A DNA stretch of 64,000 nt from Micromonospora halophytica (GCF_900090245.1 NZ_FMDN01000007.1:186001-250000), one strand, 5' to 3'; positions 26,870 through 35,663 are shown, numbered from the stretch's first letter. Numbers and translations: made by a program. The notes: generated by a model not told the origin, from the letters alone.

Positions 26870-27793
26870 TCAGGGAAGGTCCACGCCGGCCGCCGCGCAG
26901 TCGGCGCGCAGCTGGGCGATCTCGTCGGCTCCTGCGTCCACCAGCGGCGGGCGCACCGGGCCGGCCGGCAGGCCCTTGGCCGCCAGGCCCGCCTTCACCA
27001 GGATCACGCCCTGGGTACGGAAGATCCCGGTGTACAGCGGCAGCAGCCGCCGGTGCAGGGCCAGCGCGGTGGCGTGGTCGCCCGCCTCGTACGCCTCGAT
27101 CAACTGCTTGGTGCCCAGGCCGGTGAAGTGCGTCGAGGTGCCCACCACGCCGACCGAGCCCACCGCCAGGGCGGGCAGGGTGAGCGCGTCCTCGCCGCTG
27201 TAGAAGGCCAGGTCGCTGCGGCTGGTCACCCAACTGGTGGCGGTCAGGTCGCCCTTGGCGTCCTTCACCGCGACGATCCGGCCGTGCTCGGCGAGCCGCA
27301 CCAGGGTCTCGGTGGCGATCTCGGTGCCGGCCCGGTGCGGGATGTCGTAGAGCATGACCGGCAGCCCGGTGGCGTCGGCGACCGCGGTGAAGTGGCGCAG
27401 CAGGCCGCTCTGCGGCGGCTTGTTGTAGTAGGGGGTCACCACCAGCAGGCCGTGCGCGCCGGCCTTCTCGGCCGACACGGCCAGCTCGATGGTGTGCCGG
27501 GTGTCGTTGGTGCCCACCCCGGCGAGGATCCTGGCCCGGTCGCCGACCGCCTCCGCGACGGCCCGGATCAGGGCCTCCTTCTCCGCGTCCGTGGTGGTCG
27601 GCGACTCGCCGGTGGTGCCGTTGAGCACCAGCGCGTCGTTGCCCTGCTCGTCGACGAGGTGGGCGGCGAGGCGTACCGCGCCGTCGAGGTCGAGGGACCC
27701 GTCGGCGGCGAACGGGGTCACCATGGCCGTGATCAGTCGGCCGAACGGGCGCGACAGGCCCCGGTCGGGGGCGGCAGGGTGGTCGTGCGTCAT
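26870..27793 (-). CDS. dapA: 4-hydroxy-tetrahydrodipicolinate synthase
   Basis: 307 residues, condenses pyruvate with aspartate semialdehyde in lysine/diaminopimelate synthesis. Class I aldolase features: NGTTGESPTTTDAEK (about residues 53-67), the catalytic Tyr in VTPYYNKPPQ, and the Schiff-base Lys in IVAVKDAKGDL (about residue 175). ATG 27793 is favoured (AGG eight bases upstream); GTG 27799 is two codons earlier. Lies between thyX and rnj on the same strand; dapB is 8 kb away. Supplies diaminopimelate for peptidoglycan. Confidence 0.95.
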   Translation of the reverse strand: MTHDHPAAPDRGLSRPFGRLITAMVTPFAADGSLDLDGAVRLAAHLVDEQGNDALVLNGTTGESPTTTDAEKEALIRAVAEAVGDRARILAGVGTNDTRHTIELAVSAEKAGAHGLLVVTPYYNKPPQSGLLRHFTAVADATGLPVMLYDIPHRAGTEIATETLVRLAEHGRIVAVKDAKGDLTATSWVTSRSDLAFYSGEDALTLPALAVGSVGVVGTSTHFTGLGTKQLIEAYEAGDHATALALHRRLLPLYTGIFRTQGVILVKAGLAAKGLPAGPVRPPLVDAGADEIAQLRADCAAAGVDLP

Positions 27794-27813
27794 GTTCACA
27801 ACCTAGCGGACGA

Positions 27814-27831
27814 CCACCGGAGGGCCGGTGG
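27814..27831. terminator. hairpin between thyX and dapA
   Basis: CCACCGG-AGGG-CCGGTGG, 7-bp stem in the 46-bp gap between the thyX stop and the dapA start. It could be a weak terminator or attenuate read-through from thyX. Confidence 0.5.
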
Positions 27832-27839
27832 GGAAGGGC

Positions 27840-28586
27840 TCAGGACCACTCGGCGTGCGGGCTGCTCGCCACCTCGGTGCCGTCGGGCAGGGTGGCGATG
27901 ACGAAGTCGTCGAAGACGTTCGGGGCGACCTGCTGGAGCTGGCGCAGGCACTCCACCGCCAGCTCGCGGATCTCCACGTCGGCGTGCTCGGTGGCACGCA
28001 TGGCGATGAAGTGCCGCCAGGCGCGGTAGTTGCCGGTGACCACGATCCGCGTCTCGGTGGCGTTGGGCAGCACCGCCCGGGCCGCCTGCCGGGCCTGCTT
28101 GCGCCGCAGCGTCGGGTTGGGCTCGTCGGCGAAGCGCTGCTCCAGCCCCTCCAGCAGTTCGGTGTACGCCCGGACGCCGGCCTCGGCGGCCTCGACGAAC
28201 TTCTTGTGCAGCTCCGGGTCCTCGGCGATCACCGCGGGCTCGACCATCGCCGCGTCCCGCTCCGGGACGTACCGCTGGGACAGCTGGGAGTAGGAGAAGT
28301 GCCGGTGCCGGATCAGCTCGTGGGTGAAGGAGCGGGAGACGCCGGTGAAGTAGAAGCTGACCGAGCCGTGCTCCAGCACCGACAGGTGCCCGACCTCCAG
28401 GATGTGCGCCAGGTAGCCGGCGTTGGTGGCGGTCGCCGGGTTCGGCTTCTTCCAGCTCTGGTAGCAGGCCCGGCCGGCGAACTCGGCGAGGGCCTGGCCG
28501 CCCTCGGCGTCGGTCTGCCACGGCACGTCGTCCGGGGCCTGGAACTGGGTCCACGCGATCAGCTTGACCTGGGGCTGCACCAACAT
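27840..28586 (-). CDS. thyX: flavin-dependent thymidylate synthase
   Basis: 248 residues, makes dTMP using FAD and methylene-tetrahydrofolate. The signature [13 protein letters not shown] (ThyX motif RHRxxS, about residues 81-93) is intact, with [20 protein letters not shown] before it and the substrate-binding segment [25 protein letters not shown] after it. ATG 28586 has a GCAGGA just upstream; the open frame extends further but without family similarity. Upstream lies the DUF2752 gene, separated by a strong hairpin, so thyX probably has its own promoter. Confidence 0.95.
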   Translation of the reverse strand: MLVQPQVKLIAWTQFQAPDDVPWQTDAEGGQALAEFAGRACYQSWKKPNPATATNAGYLAHILEVGHLSVLEHGSVSFYFTGVSRSFTHELIRHRHFSYSQLSQRYVPERDAAMVEPAVIAEDPELHKKFVEAAEAGVRAYTELLEGLEQRFADEPNPTLRRKQARQAARAVLPNATETRIVVTGNYRAWRHFIAMRATEHADVEIRELAVECLRQLQQVAPNVFDDFVIATLPDGTEVASSPHAEWS

Positions 28587-28665
28587 TCCTGCGACTGTAG
28601 TGGCCGCAGCGCCTGCCGCGAAACTTGGGCTCGCGGGGCGGAAAGGGTGCATGAGCTGCGAATCG

Positions 28666-28702
28666 TGGACACTTGCCGGCGACCGGGGCCGGCAAGTGTC
28701 CA
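28666..28702. terminator. strong hairpin terminator after DUF2752 gene
   Basis: TGGACACTTGCCGGC, 7-nt loop, and exact inverse: 15-bp perfect stem 22 bp beyond the stop at 28724. Confidence 0.8.
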
Positions 28703-28723
28703 AGATCTCCCAGGCGCGACCGG

Positions 28724-29341
28724 TCAGACGTAGAGCGATGTGAAGGGTGCCCAGGGCAGGTTGCGGGCCACCGAGAAGGCGAACCAGACCGCGAGGAAGC
28801 CGCCGATCATCGGGGAGCTGACCCGCAGTTCGGGCAGGCGCCAGCCGAACGCCTGCTTACCCGCCCAGGCGACGAAGAGGTACGCCAGGAAGGGCAGCGC
28901 GAAGACGAAGACGAAGTGGTGCCGGGCGGCGGCCGGCAGATCGGCGTTCAGCACGTACCAGAGGGCGCGGGTGCCGCCGCAGCCCGGGCAGTCCAGCCCG
29001 GTGGTGAGTTTGAGCAGGCAGCTCGGAGCGGCGTCCGGCGCACTCCGGGTCGGGTCGCTGACCAGCGCGTACGCCAGGCCCAGGCCGACGCAGCCGAGGG
29101 CGGCCAGCGGCACCGCCCAGCGTGGGGCGCGCTCGTGCACCCGCAGCACGAACCGGGTGAGCCGGTCCGGCTCGACCTGGGGGTACGCCCCGGGCGGTGG
29201 CCAGGCCGCCTCGGCCGGCCAGGCGCCCGGGGCGCCCCCGGCAGTCGTCGGCCCACCCGTGAAGGTGGTGCCGGGAAGCTGCGACCCGTCGGTATCCTGC
29301 ACCTGCCGACCCGCCCCGGCCGGCCCGTCCACACTCGTCAC
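28724..29341 (-). CDS. DUF2752 membrane protein
   Basis: 205 residues. A Gly/Pro-rich cytoplasmic N-terminus (~80 residues) precedes three transmembrane segments. The DUF2752 signature is [29 protein letters not shown], with a CPGC pair and an Arg at the membrane face. GTG 29341 begins 4 nt after the stop of the upstream glycosylase gene, so the two likely share a transcript. The family has no assigned function; the CPGCG motif suggests metal or redox chemistry, which is only an inference. Confidence 0.88.
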   Translation of the reverse strand: MTSVDGPAGAGRQVQDTDGSQLPGTTFTGGPTTAGGAPGAWPAEAAWPPPGAYPQVEPDRLTRFVLRVHERAPRWAVPLAALGCVGLGLAYALVSDPTRSAPDAAPSCLLKLTTGLDCPGCGGTRALWYVLNADLPAAARHHFVFVFALPFLAYLFVAWAGKQAFGWRLPELRVSSPMIGGFLAVWFAFSVARNLPWAPFTSLYV

Positions 29342-29345
29342 GCGC

Positions 29346-30575
29346 TCACGGTACACCGCCCACGCCCTTCAGCGCGGCGGCCAGCGGGGCGGCGAGATCC
29401 CCGGCGACCGGCGGGGCCACCGCGGCCAGGCCGAGCCAGCCGGCGAGCCGGTACAGCTCGGCGGCGAGCGCGACGGCGGTCTCCCCCTCGTCGATGCCCG
29501 GCTCCCGCCAGGCCGCCGGCACCAGCAGCACCCCGGCCCGGCGGTCGGCTTTGAGGTCGACCCGCGCGGCGAACCGCTCCCCGTGCAGGAACGGCAGCAC
29601 GTAGTAGCCGTGCACCCGCCGCGGGGCAGGCACGTAGATCTCGATCCGGTAGCTGAAGTCGAAGAGCCGCTCGGTGCGGGCCCGTTCCCAGACCAGCGGG
29701 TCGAAGGGGCTGACCAGGGTGGCGACCCGGACCCGTCGGGGCAGCCGCGCGGCGGCGTGCAGCCAGGCCGGCTGCCGCCAGCCCGGCACGGCGACCGGCC
29801 GCAGCTCCCCCGCCTCGACCAGCTCGGCGATCGCCTGCCGGGCCCCGGCCAGCGGCAGCCGGAAGTAGTCGCGCAGCTCCGGCTCGGCCGCCACCCCCAG
29901 GCAGCGGGCAGCCACCGACACCAGCGTGCGGTACGCCTCGGCGTCGGTCGGGGTGGGCGCGTCCAGGGCCGCCGTCGGCAGCACCCGCTCGGGCAGGTCG
30001 TAGCGGCGGGCGAAGGAGGTGGTCCGCTCGGCGGCGGCCACCTCGCCGGCCCAGAAGAGGAACTCCAGCGCCCGCTTGACCGCCGACCAGTTCCAGCCCC
30101 AGTTGCCGGTCTCGCGGGGTGCGTCGTGCTCGATCTCGGCGGCGGTGAGCGGCCCCCGGGCGGCCACCTCGTCGCGCACCCAGGCGACCAGTTCCGGCTG
30201 CTCCTCGGCGACCCGCCGCATGCCGCCCCAGGCGTGGGTGCGGGCCCGGGCCATCCGCCAACGCAGCGCCGCGTGCAGCCCGACCGGCACCAGCGACGCC
30301 TCGTGGCCCCAGTATTCGAACAGCTCCCGGGGACGGCGGTAGGCGGCGGTCTCCAGCAGAGCGGTCGGGTAGGGCCCGAGCCGGCTGTAGAGCGGCAGGT
30401 AGTGCGCCCGCTGGAGGACGTTGACCGAGTCCATCTGGATCAGGCCGACCCGGTCCAGCACCCGGCGCAGGTGTCGCCGGGTGGGCACGCCGGCGGGTGC
30501 CGGGTCGGCGAAGCCCTGGGCGGCAAGCGCCACCCGCCGGGCCTGGGCGAGGGAGAGCGATTCCGGTGCGGCCAT
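29346..30575 (-). CDS. winged-helix DNA interstrand-crosslink glycosylase, AlkX/YcaQ type
   Basis: 409 residues, HTH_42 family (AlkZ/AlkX). Three tandem winged-helix domains; conserved LIQMDSVNVLQRAHYLPLYSRLG near residue 45 carries the Q-x-D form of the catalytic motif, which separates YcaQ/AlkX-like enzymes from antibiotic-linked AlkZ enzymes with Q-x-Q. Further blocks: ELFEYWGHEASLVP, SPFDPLVWERARTERLFDFSYRIEIYVP and YYVLPFLHGERFAARVDLKADR. Expected to unhook crosslinked bases. ATG 30575. Co-directional with DUF2752. Confidence 0.88.
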   Translation of the reverse strand: MAAPESLSLAQARRVALAAQGFADPAPAGVPTRRHLRRVLDRVGLIQMDSVNVLQRAHYLPLYSRLGPYPTALLETAAYRRPRELFEYWGHEASLVPVGLHAALRWRMARARTHAWGGMRRVAEEQPELVAWVRDEVAARGPLTAAEIEHDAPRETGNWGWNWSAVKRALEFLFWAGEVAAAERTTSFARRYDLPERVLPTAALDAPTPTDAEAYRTLVSVAARCLGVAAEPELRDYFRLPLAGARQAIAELVEAGELRPVAVPGWRQPAWLHAAARLPRRVRVATLVSPFDPLVWERARTERLFDFSYRIEIYVPAPRRVHGYYVLPFLHGERFAARVDLKADRRAGVLLVPAAWREPGIDEGETAVALAAELYRLAGWLGLAAVAPPVAGDLAAPLAAALKGVGGVP

Positions 30576-30666
30576 CGTCGAAGGACCCTAGACCAGGGGT
30601 ACGACAGACGGCTTCGGGTCGGGGCGGCAGACGCGCCGAGCTTGAGCGTCGTACGGAGCGGACACT

Positions 30667-30679
30667 GGACGCTGCGTCC
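30667..30679. promoter_or_regulatory. 13-bp palindrome at a GNAT promoter
   Basis: GGACGC-T-GCGTCC overlaps a possible -35 (CTGGAC, 30665-30670) 16 bp ahead of CATACA (30687-30692), which ends eight bases before ATG 30701. Candidate operator in the divergent region between the AlkX-like and GNAT genes. Confidence 0.35.
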
Positions 30680-30700
30680 GTCCGGGCATACAACGGACAC

Positions 30701-31252
30701 ATGCTGACCATCCGCCGCGAAGAGCCGGAGGACGCCGAGGCGATCGCCCGGGTGCACATCCACGGCTGGCAGGCCGGCTACGCCGGGATCATGCCGGACG
30801 AGGTGCTGCGCCGACTCAACCCGCTGGCCTGGGCGCAGCGCCGCCGGGACCTCGGCACGGCCGAACCGGAGCACCCGTTCACCACCCTGCTGGCCGAGGT
30901 CGACGGGGTGCTCGCGGGATTCACCACGTTCGGGCCGTACCGCAACGACCAGGACCGGGACGACCTGGACCCGGCGTACGGCGAGATGGTGGCGATGTAC
31001 GTGGAGCCGGCGCACTGGGGTGACGGCACCGCGCGGTCGCTGCTCGCCGCCGCCCGGGACGGCCTGGCGGCCCGGGGCTGGCGGGAGTACCGGCTCTGGG
31101 TGCTGGAGGACAACGCGCGGGCCCGCCGCTTCTACGAGCGGGCCGGTCTGTCAACCGACGGACAGCGGTCGACCTACCCGGTGCCGCTCGCCGGCGGGCG
31201 TCCCCCGCTCCACCTCGACGAGCTCCGGTACGTCGGCCGGCTCGACGGCTGA
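30701..31252 (+). CDS. GNAT N-acetyltransferase
   Basis: 183 residues. Begins MLTIRREEPEDAEAIARVHIHGWQAGYAG, typical of the group with a conserved Trp-x-x-x-Tyr after motif C. GEMVAMYVEPAHWGDGTARSLL is motif A with a relaxed acetyl-CoA loop (WGDGTARSL instead of Q/RxxGxG/A), and LWVLEDNARARRFYERAGLS is motif B. No SD, -10-like box seven to eight bases upstream: likely leaderless. Its last 102 bp overlap the end of the convergent GT87 gene. Substrate unknown. Confidence 0.88.
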   Translation: MLTIRREEPEDAEAIARVHIHGWQAGYAGIMPDEVLRRLNPLAWAQRRRDLGTAEPEHPFTTLLAEVDGVLAGFTTFGPYRNDQDRDDLDPAYGEMVAMYVEPAHWGDGTARSLLAAARDGLAARGWREYRLWVLEDNARARRFYERAGLSTDGQRSTYPVPLAGGRPPLHLDELRYVGRLDG

Positions 31253-32467
31253 CCCGGTCGGCCCGGCCCGCCCGGGACCCGGCAGGCCGGCCGGCGCCGC
31301 CGTACGCCGGATCGGCAGCAGCACCAGCAGCGCCAGGCTGATCCAGACGTAGGTGTTGCTGCCCAGGAAGCCGTCGACCCCGGAGAAGTCCTTCTCCCAG
31401 GCCCAGACGATCCGGCTGCACAGCAGCCCGTACGCGATGACCGCGAACCCGGCCAGCGCGCGACGCCGCAGGCTGCGGGCCGGCGCGGCGACGGCGTTGT
31501 CGACCAGCAGGATCAGCCCGGGGATCAACCAGACCAGGTGGTGCACCCAGGTCACCGGGCTGACCAGGCACATCAGGGCGCCGGTCAGCGCCAGCCCGGT
31601 GGCCTGGTCGCCGACGGCCGACGCCGCCCGGCAGCGCCAGGCCCAGACGGCCAGGGTGGCCAGGACCAGCGCCAGCCAGGCCAGGGTGCTCGGGTGCTCG
31701 GGGTTCAGCCGGGCCACCACGCCGCGCAGGGACTGGTTGGAGACGAAGGCCAGTTCGCCGACCCGGCCGGTGTTCCACAGCGCCGAGGTCCAGAACTCGC
31801 GGGAGGCGTCCGGGAAGAGCGCGGCGGCGGCCAGGGTGGCCGCCGTGGCGGCGGCCATCGAGGTGAACGCGGCCCGCCAGCGCCGGGTGACCAGCAGGTA
31901 GACGATGAAGACGCCCGGGGTCAGCTTGATCGCGGTGGCCAGGCCGATGCCCACCCCGGCCCACCGGTTGCCCGCCGGCAGCAGCCGCAGCAGGTCGACC
32001 GCGACCAGGAACAGCAGCAGCATGTTGACCTGGCCGAAGTTCACCGTCTCGCGCATCGGCTCGTACGCGGCGGCCAGGCAGAGCGCCACGGCCAGGGCGA
32101 ACCAGCGGGTCCAGCCGGCCCGCCGGGAGACCGGGTCGAGCAGCCACCAGATCAGCACCGTGCTGACCACCACGCTGGCGGCCACGCTCACGGTGATCGC
32201 CGCCGGCCACGGCAGGTACGCCATCGGCAGCATGACCAGCGCCGCGAACGGCGGGTAGGTGAAGCCGTACTGGGTGCCGGGCTTGAGGTAGTCGTAGATC
32301 TCGCCGTGGTCGTGGACCCAGAAGTCCAGCGCCCCGTAGTAGACCTTCAGGTCGAAGAAGCCGTGCCGTACGGCCGCCACGGAGAGGAAGGCGGCCACCG
32401 CGACGGCGAGCGCGACCACCCCGACGACCTGGACGGCCGTCCTCCTGGCACCCTGCGCCACCGTCAT
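31151..32467 (-). CDS. GT87-family membrane glycosyltransferase (DUF2029)
   Basis: 438 residues with about ten transmembrane helices; polyprenyl-phosphate-sugar-dependent mannosyl/arabinosyl-type transferase family. The family signature is FFDLKVYYGALDFW (acidic residue in the first external loop, about residue 40) and YGFTYPPFAALVMLPMAYLP; NFGQVNMLLLFLVAVDL and GLATAIKLTPGVFIVYLL follow. Such enzymes modify lipoglycans or glycolipids at the cell envelope; donor and acceptor are unknown. The hydrophilic ~40-residue tail is antisense to the end of the neighbouring GNAT gene, so the true end may have been extended by loss of an earlier stop. Confidence 0.87.
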   Translation of the reverse strand: MTVAQGARRTAVQVVGVVALAVAVAAFLSVAAVRHGFFDLKVYYGALDFWVHDHGEIYDYLKPGTQYGFTYPPFAALVMLPMAYLPWPAAITVSVAASVVVSTVLIWWLLDPVSRRAGWTRWFALAVALCLAAAYEPMRETVNFGQVNMLLLFLVAVDLLRLLPAGNRWAGVGIGLATAIKLTPGVFIVYLLVTRRWRAAFTSMAAATAATLAAAALFPDASREFWTSALWNTGRVGELAFVSNQSLRGVVARLNPEHPSTLAWLALVLATLAVWAWRCRAASAVGDQATGLALTGALMCLVSPVTWVHHLVWLIPGLILLVDNAVAAPARSLRRRALAGFAVIAYGLLCSRIVWAWEKDFSGVDGFLGSNTYVWISLALLVLLPIRRTAAPAGLPGPGRAGPTGSAVEPADVPELVEVERGTPAGERHRVGRPLSVG

Positions 32468-32482
32468 CTCCCCCGCCCTGCG

Positions 32483-32488
32483 TAGGCT
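32483..32488 (+). promoter_or_regulatory. candidate -10 box of a leaderless GNAT gene
   Basis: TAGGCT ends eight bases before ATG 32497, in a divergent gap of only 29 bp. No SD is present. Closely resembles the TAGCCT-TCCGGC-ATG arrangement at 4854. Confidence 0.45.
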
Positions 32489-32496
32489 TCCGTCCC

Positions 32497-33078
32497 ATGG
32501 CTATGGGGTACGTCCGCCCGGCGCGTCCCGAGGACGCCGGCGAGATCGCACGAATCCAGCTCGCGACCTGGCGGGTCGCCTATCGCCGCATCCTGCCCCG
32601 GCATGTGCTCGACAACCTGGACGAGGCGTGGCTCGCCCGGCGGTGGAGCGCGGCGGTGCAGGAGCCGCCCTCGGGCGCGCACCGGGTGCTGGTCGCCGTC
32701 GAACAGGCCGAGCAATCCTATCTGGTGGGGTTCGCCGCCTCCGGTCCGGCGGACACCGAGGCGCTCGCGCCGCAGGAGCCGGCCGAGTCCCTGGGGGAGG
32801 GCGTGGTGGCGGTGACCGACCTGCTGGTCGAGCCGCGCTGGGGCCGGCGCGGGCACGGCAGCCGGCTGCTCTCGGCGATGGTGGAGCACTGGCGCGCCGA
32901 CGGCTTCTCCCGGGCCGTGGCCTGGGCGTTCGACGGTGACGAGGCGACCCGGAAGTTCCTCACCAGCACCGGCTGGGAGCCGGACGGCGCGGCCCGGGCC
33001 CTGGACGTGGAGGACATGCTGGTCCCCCAGCTGCGCCTGCACGTCGCGGTCCCGGCCGAGCCGGTCGCCACCGACTGA
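32497..33078 (+). CDS. GNAT N-acetyltransferase
   Basis: 193 residues. GYVRPARPEDAGEIARIQLATWRVAYRRILP is the conserved opening; the acetyl-CoA loop is RRGHGSRLL in VTDLLVEPRWGRRGHGSRLLSAM, and AVAWAFDGDEATRKFLTSTGW is motif B. In-frame ATG 32503 is an alternative start. Divergent from the GT87 gene with 29 bp between starts, so both promoters overlap. Substrate unknown. Confidence 0.88.
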   Translation: MAMGYVRPARPEDAGEIARIQLATWRVAYRRILPRHVLDNLDEAWLARRWSAAVQEPPSGAHRVLVAVEQAEQSYLVGFAASGPADTEALAPQEPAESLGEGVVAVTDLLVEPRWGRRGHGSRLLSAMVEHWRADGFSRAVAWAFDGDEATRKFLTSTGWEPDGAARALDVEDMLVPQLRLHVAVPAEPVATD

Positions 33079-33138
33079 CGGTGCCCGTCCGCGCGTCGGT
33101 CGGTGCGCGGTGTCACAGGTGGGGCATACGGTGGCCCC

Positions 33139-34098
33139 ATGACCACGGCCCCGACGAGTGCGGCCACCGACCTGGAGCAGTTCCGGGTCGAGCTCACCGG
33201 CTACGCCTACCGGATGCTCGGCTCCGTCTTCGACGCCGAGGACGCGGTGCAGGAGACCATGCTGCGCGCCTGGCGCGGCCTGGACCGGTTCGACGGGCGG
33301 GCCAGCCTCCGCACCTGGATCTACCGGATCGCCACCAACGTCTGCCTGGACGCGCTGCGCGGGCGGGAGCGCCGACCCCTGCCGACGGATCTCGGGGCCC
33401 CGTCCGCCCCGGTGGCCGCGGCGCTCGGCGTGCCGGCCGGCACGTGGCTGGAGCCGGCCCCGGACACGGCCGTGCTGCCCACCCCCGGCGACCCGGCCGA
33501 GCTGGCGGTGGCCCGCGAGTCGGTCCGGCTGGCCTTCGTCGCCGCGCTGCAGCACCTGCCGCCCCGGCAGCGGGCCGTGCTGATCCTGCGGGACGTGCTG
33601 GGCTGGCAGGCCGGCGAGATCGCCGTGCTGCTCGACGCCACCGTCCCCGCGGTCAACAGCGCGCTGCAACGGGCCCGGGCCACCATGGGCGGGCGGGACG
33701 TCACCGCCCCGGCCCCGGCGCTGGACCGGGAGCACCTCGACCTGCTCGACCGCTACGTGCGGGTCTTCGAGCGCTACGACATCGACGCCCTGGTGGACCT
33801 GCTGCACGAGGACGCCGTGCAGAGCATGCCGCCGTACGCGATGTGGTTACGCGGCGCGGCCGACATCGGCCGGTGGCTGCGCGGGCCGGGGGCCGGTTGT
33901 CGGGGCTCACGGCTGGTCAGGGTGACGGCCAACGGCGGCCCGGCCCTGGCGCAGTACCGGCCCGATCCGGCCGGCGGGCACCGGGCGTTCTCCATCCAGG
34001 TGCTGACGGTCGCCGGCGGACGGATCACCGGGTTCGTCCATTTCCTCGAACCCCGGCTCTTCCCCCTGTTCGGCCTGCCGACCCGCCTCGCCGCATGA
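33139..34098 (+). CDS. ECF-type sigma factor with C-terminal SnoaL/NTF2-like domain (SigG/SigX5 type)
   Basis: 319 residues. Sigma-2 region RVELTGYAYRMLGSVFDAEDAVQETMLRAWR...ASLRTWIYRIATNVCLDALRG (about 15-75), a Pro/Ala linker, then sigma-4 LQHLPPRQRAVLILRDVLGWQAGEIAVLLDATVPAVNSALQRAR (about 135-180). Residues ~200-310 form an NTF2-like domain (YVRVFERYDIDALVDLLHED; GFVHFLEP). ECF factors with this tail do not need a classical anti-sigma; the tail itself regulates activity. The layout fits the SigG/TIGR02960 group. No anti-sigma gene is adjacent; the next gene is a VOC protein, a plausible target. Confidence 0.9.
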   Translation: MTTAPTSAATDLEQFRVELTGYAYRMLGSVFDAEDAVQETMLRAWRGLDRFDGRASLRTWIYRIATNVCLDALRGRERRPLPTDLGAPSAPVAAALGVPAGTWLEPAPDTAVLPTPGDPAELAVARESVRLAFVAALQHLPPRQRAVLILRDVLGWQAGEIAVLLDATVPAVNSALQRARATMGGRDVTAPAPALDREHLDLLDRYVRVFERYDIDALVDLLHEDAVQSMPPYAMWLRGAADIGRWLRGPGAGCRGSRLVRVTANGGPALAQYRPDPAGGHRAFSIQVLTVAGGRITGFVHFLEPRLFPLFGLPTRLAA

Positions 34099-34285
34099 TC
34101 GTCTCCGCCTCCGCCGCGCCGGCCACCGGGCACCTCGCCGGGTTCGCGCCGATGATTTCGGGCTTCCCGCGTCGTCCACCCCGGTAGGCCTCGTGGGGCC
34201 GGCGCGGAGCGGGCCGGTGCGCCGCAACCGAGCGGGGCCGTCTCGCACCGACCTTGTCCGACCACGTACGACGTGAGGAGTGGCG

Positions 34286-34666
34286 ATGTTCAGGGACACG
34301 AAGGCGTTCAGCGGATTCTCGGTGGACGACACCGACCAGGCGCAGCGGTTCTACGCCGAGACGCTCGGCCTGCGGGTGTCGCGGGACGACGCGATGGGCG
34401 GGCTGCTGACCCTGCACCTCGCCGGGGACCGGCCGGTGCTGGTCTATCCGAAGGCCGACCATGTGCCGGCGACGTACACGGTGCTCAACTTCCCGGTCGA
34501 GGACGTCGACCGGGCCGTCGACGAGCTGACCGCGCGGGGGGTGCGGTTCACGCGCTACGAGGGGATGCCGCAGGACGAGAAGGGGATCATGCGCGGCAAC
34601 GGCCCGGACATCGCCTGGTTCACCGACCCGGCCGGCAACGTCCTGTCGGTGCTCGCCCAGGGCTGA
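34286..34666 (+). CDS. VOC (glyoxalase/bleomycin-resistance) family protein
   Basis: 126 residues, one VOC module pair. Opens [29 protein letters not shown], with [19 protein letters not shown] in the middle and [17 protein letters not shown] at the end. The usual metal ligands of glyoxalase (His/Gln, Glu) are not all evident, so a binding role is as likely as catalysis. ATG 34286 has GAGGAG six bases upstream. It lies 187 bp after the ECF sigma gene on the same strand and may belong to its regulon; that is inference. Confidence 0.87.
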   Translation: MFRDTKAFSGFSVDDTDQAQRFYAETLGLRVSRDDAMGGLLTLHLAGDRPVLVYPKADHVPATYTVLNFPVEDVDRAVDELTARGVRFTRYEGMPQDEKGIMRGNGPDIAWFTDPAGNVLSVLAQG

Positions 34667-34681
34667 CCCGAGGGCTGCGGC

Positions 34682-35155
34682 TCAGCCGCGGCGGAGTTCG
34701 GCGACCACCTCGTCGTCCTCCACGGTGCCGGTCGGGGTGAAGCCGATCGAGCGGTAGAGGGCGGCGGCCGGGGCGTTGTCCGGGTGGTACGACAGCCGGA
34801 CCGGGTGGCCGCCGTCCTGCGCCGCGAGCCAGTCGGCGAGAGTACGCACGGCCGCCCGGCCGATCCCCCGGTCCTGCTCGGTCGCGTCGATCACCATGCC
34901 GCCGATCCAGCGCGACCCGTCGTCGTCCACTCCCCACATGACGTGGCCGACCACCGTCTCGTCGGCGTACACCGCGAGCGAGGTCCAGACGTCGGAGCGC
35001 ATGGTCAGCACCAGGTAGCGGGCTGCCAGGGCGGGCACGTGGGCCCGCTGGTCGTCGCGGGGGGCGACGTCGGCGACGGCCCGCCAGTTGTCGTCGTCGA
35101 CCGGCCGCAGTGTGACGTGTCGGCCCGCCCGGTCGCGCAGCCCAGAATCGATCAT
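34682..35155 (-). CDS. GNAT N-acetyltransferase, diamine/SpeG-like
   Basis: 157 residues. VTLRPVDDDNWRAVADVAPRDDQRAHVP resembles the start of spermidine/diamine acetyltransferases; GGMVIDATEQDRGIGRAAVRTLADWL contains the acetyl-CoA loop QDRGIGRAA, and LSYHPDNAPAAALYRSIGFTPTG is motif B. ATG 35155. Convergent with the VOC gene (15-bp gap between stops). Substrate cannot be decided. Confidence 0.88.
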   Translation of the reverse strand: MIDSGLRDRAGRHVTLRPVDDDNWRAVADVAPRDDQRAHVPALAARYLVLTMRSDVWTSLAVYADETVVGHVMWGVDDDGSRWIGGMVIDATEQDRGIGRAAVRTLADWLAAQDGGHPVRLSYHPDNAPAAALYRSIGFTPTGTVEDDEVVAELRRG

Positions 35156-35493
35156 GGAGACGAGCCTAGGCCCGGCCTCGTCGCGCGGCGACCACTTTCC
35201 GCCGCCCGCGCCACCGGCCGTACCGGCCGTCGACACCGGCTGCGCCGACCCGCGCTGACGACGCCGAGTACCGGCCCGCACCCATGGCCGGCGCTGGCTG
35301 CGTCGGCCGCGAGCGGTCGTCGTGCCGGCGGACGTCACCGTCGCAGGCACCGCCCCAACCGGCAGCGCTCGCCGTGCCGGGGTGAAGGGGCGTGCCGACC
35401 AGGTCGGCCACCACGTACGTGCTGCCCCGACCGACAGCAGCGCGATCTGCTCCGTCGGTCGCCCGGTCCGGCGCAAGGCCGTCGAGAGTTGCC

Positions 35494-35563
35494 ACCGCGT
35501 CAGCGGCCGGTGCGCGAACCGCGTCAGCGGCCGCATCTGTGATGCGAACCGCGTCAGCGGCCG
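35494..35563 (+). repeat. three copies of a 16-bp repeat
   Basis: ACCGCGTCAGCGGCCG occurs exactly at 35494-35509, 35518-35533 and 35548-35563, each followed by a variable spacer ending in TGCGCGA or ATGCGA. The unit contains the dyad CCGC-GTCA-GCGG; the second spacer contains GCATC-TGT-GATGC. The last copy runs directly into inverted-repeat copy B. Confidence 0.8.
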
Positions 35564-35572
35564 GCATGCGAA

Positions 35573-35663
35573 CCGGACGCTACCGACCTGATCGCATCAA
35601 TGGATCAGCACCCGGGACCATGCCTTCGCCGACCGATCCATCCTTGCGATCAGGTCGGTAGCG
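35573..35663. repeat. paired inverted-repeat element, copy B
   Basis: Left arm 35573-35606 and right arm 35635-35663 (the last five bases of the pattern are lost in the right arm), separated by 28 bp. Same arm consensus as copy A, but with C instead of G at the two diagnostic positions (CTACCGAC...TGATCGC), identically in both arms. Intact arms would fold into a long hairpin. Confidence 0.8.

Noticed and set aside
33111..33117. TGTCACA just upstream of the ECF sigma gene, identical to the -35 of ECF41 promoters
   Set aside because: No CGTC-type -10 at the proper distance before the start codon, and this sigma factor does not look like ECF41; likely chance.
35166..35567. Minus-strand open frame crossing the second repeat region
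   Set aside because: Its translation is driven by the tandem repeats (repeated ADAV) and has no start signal or family similarity.
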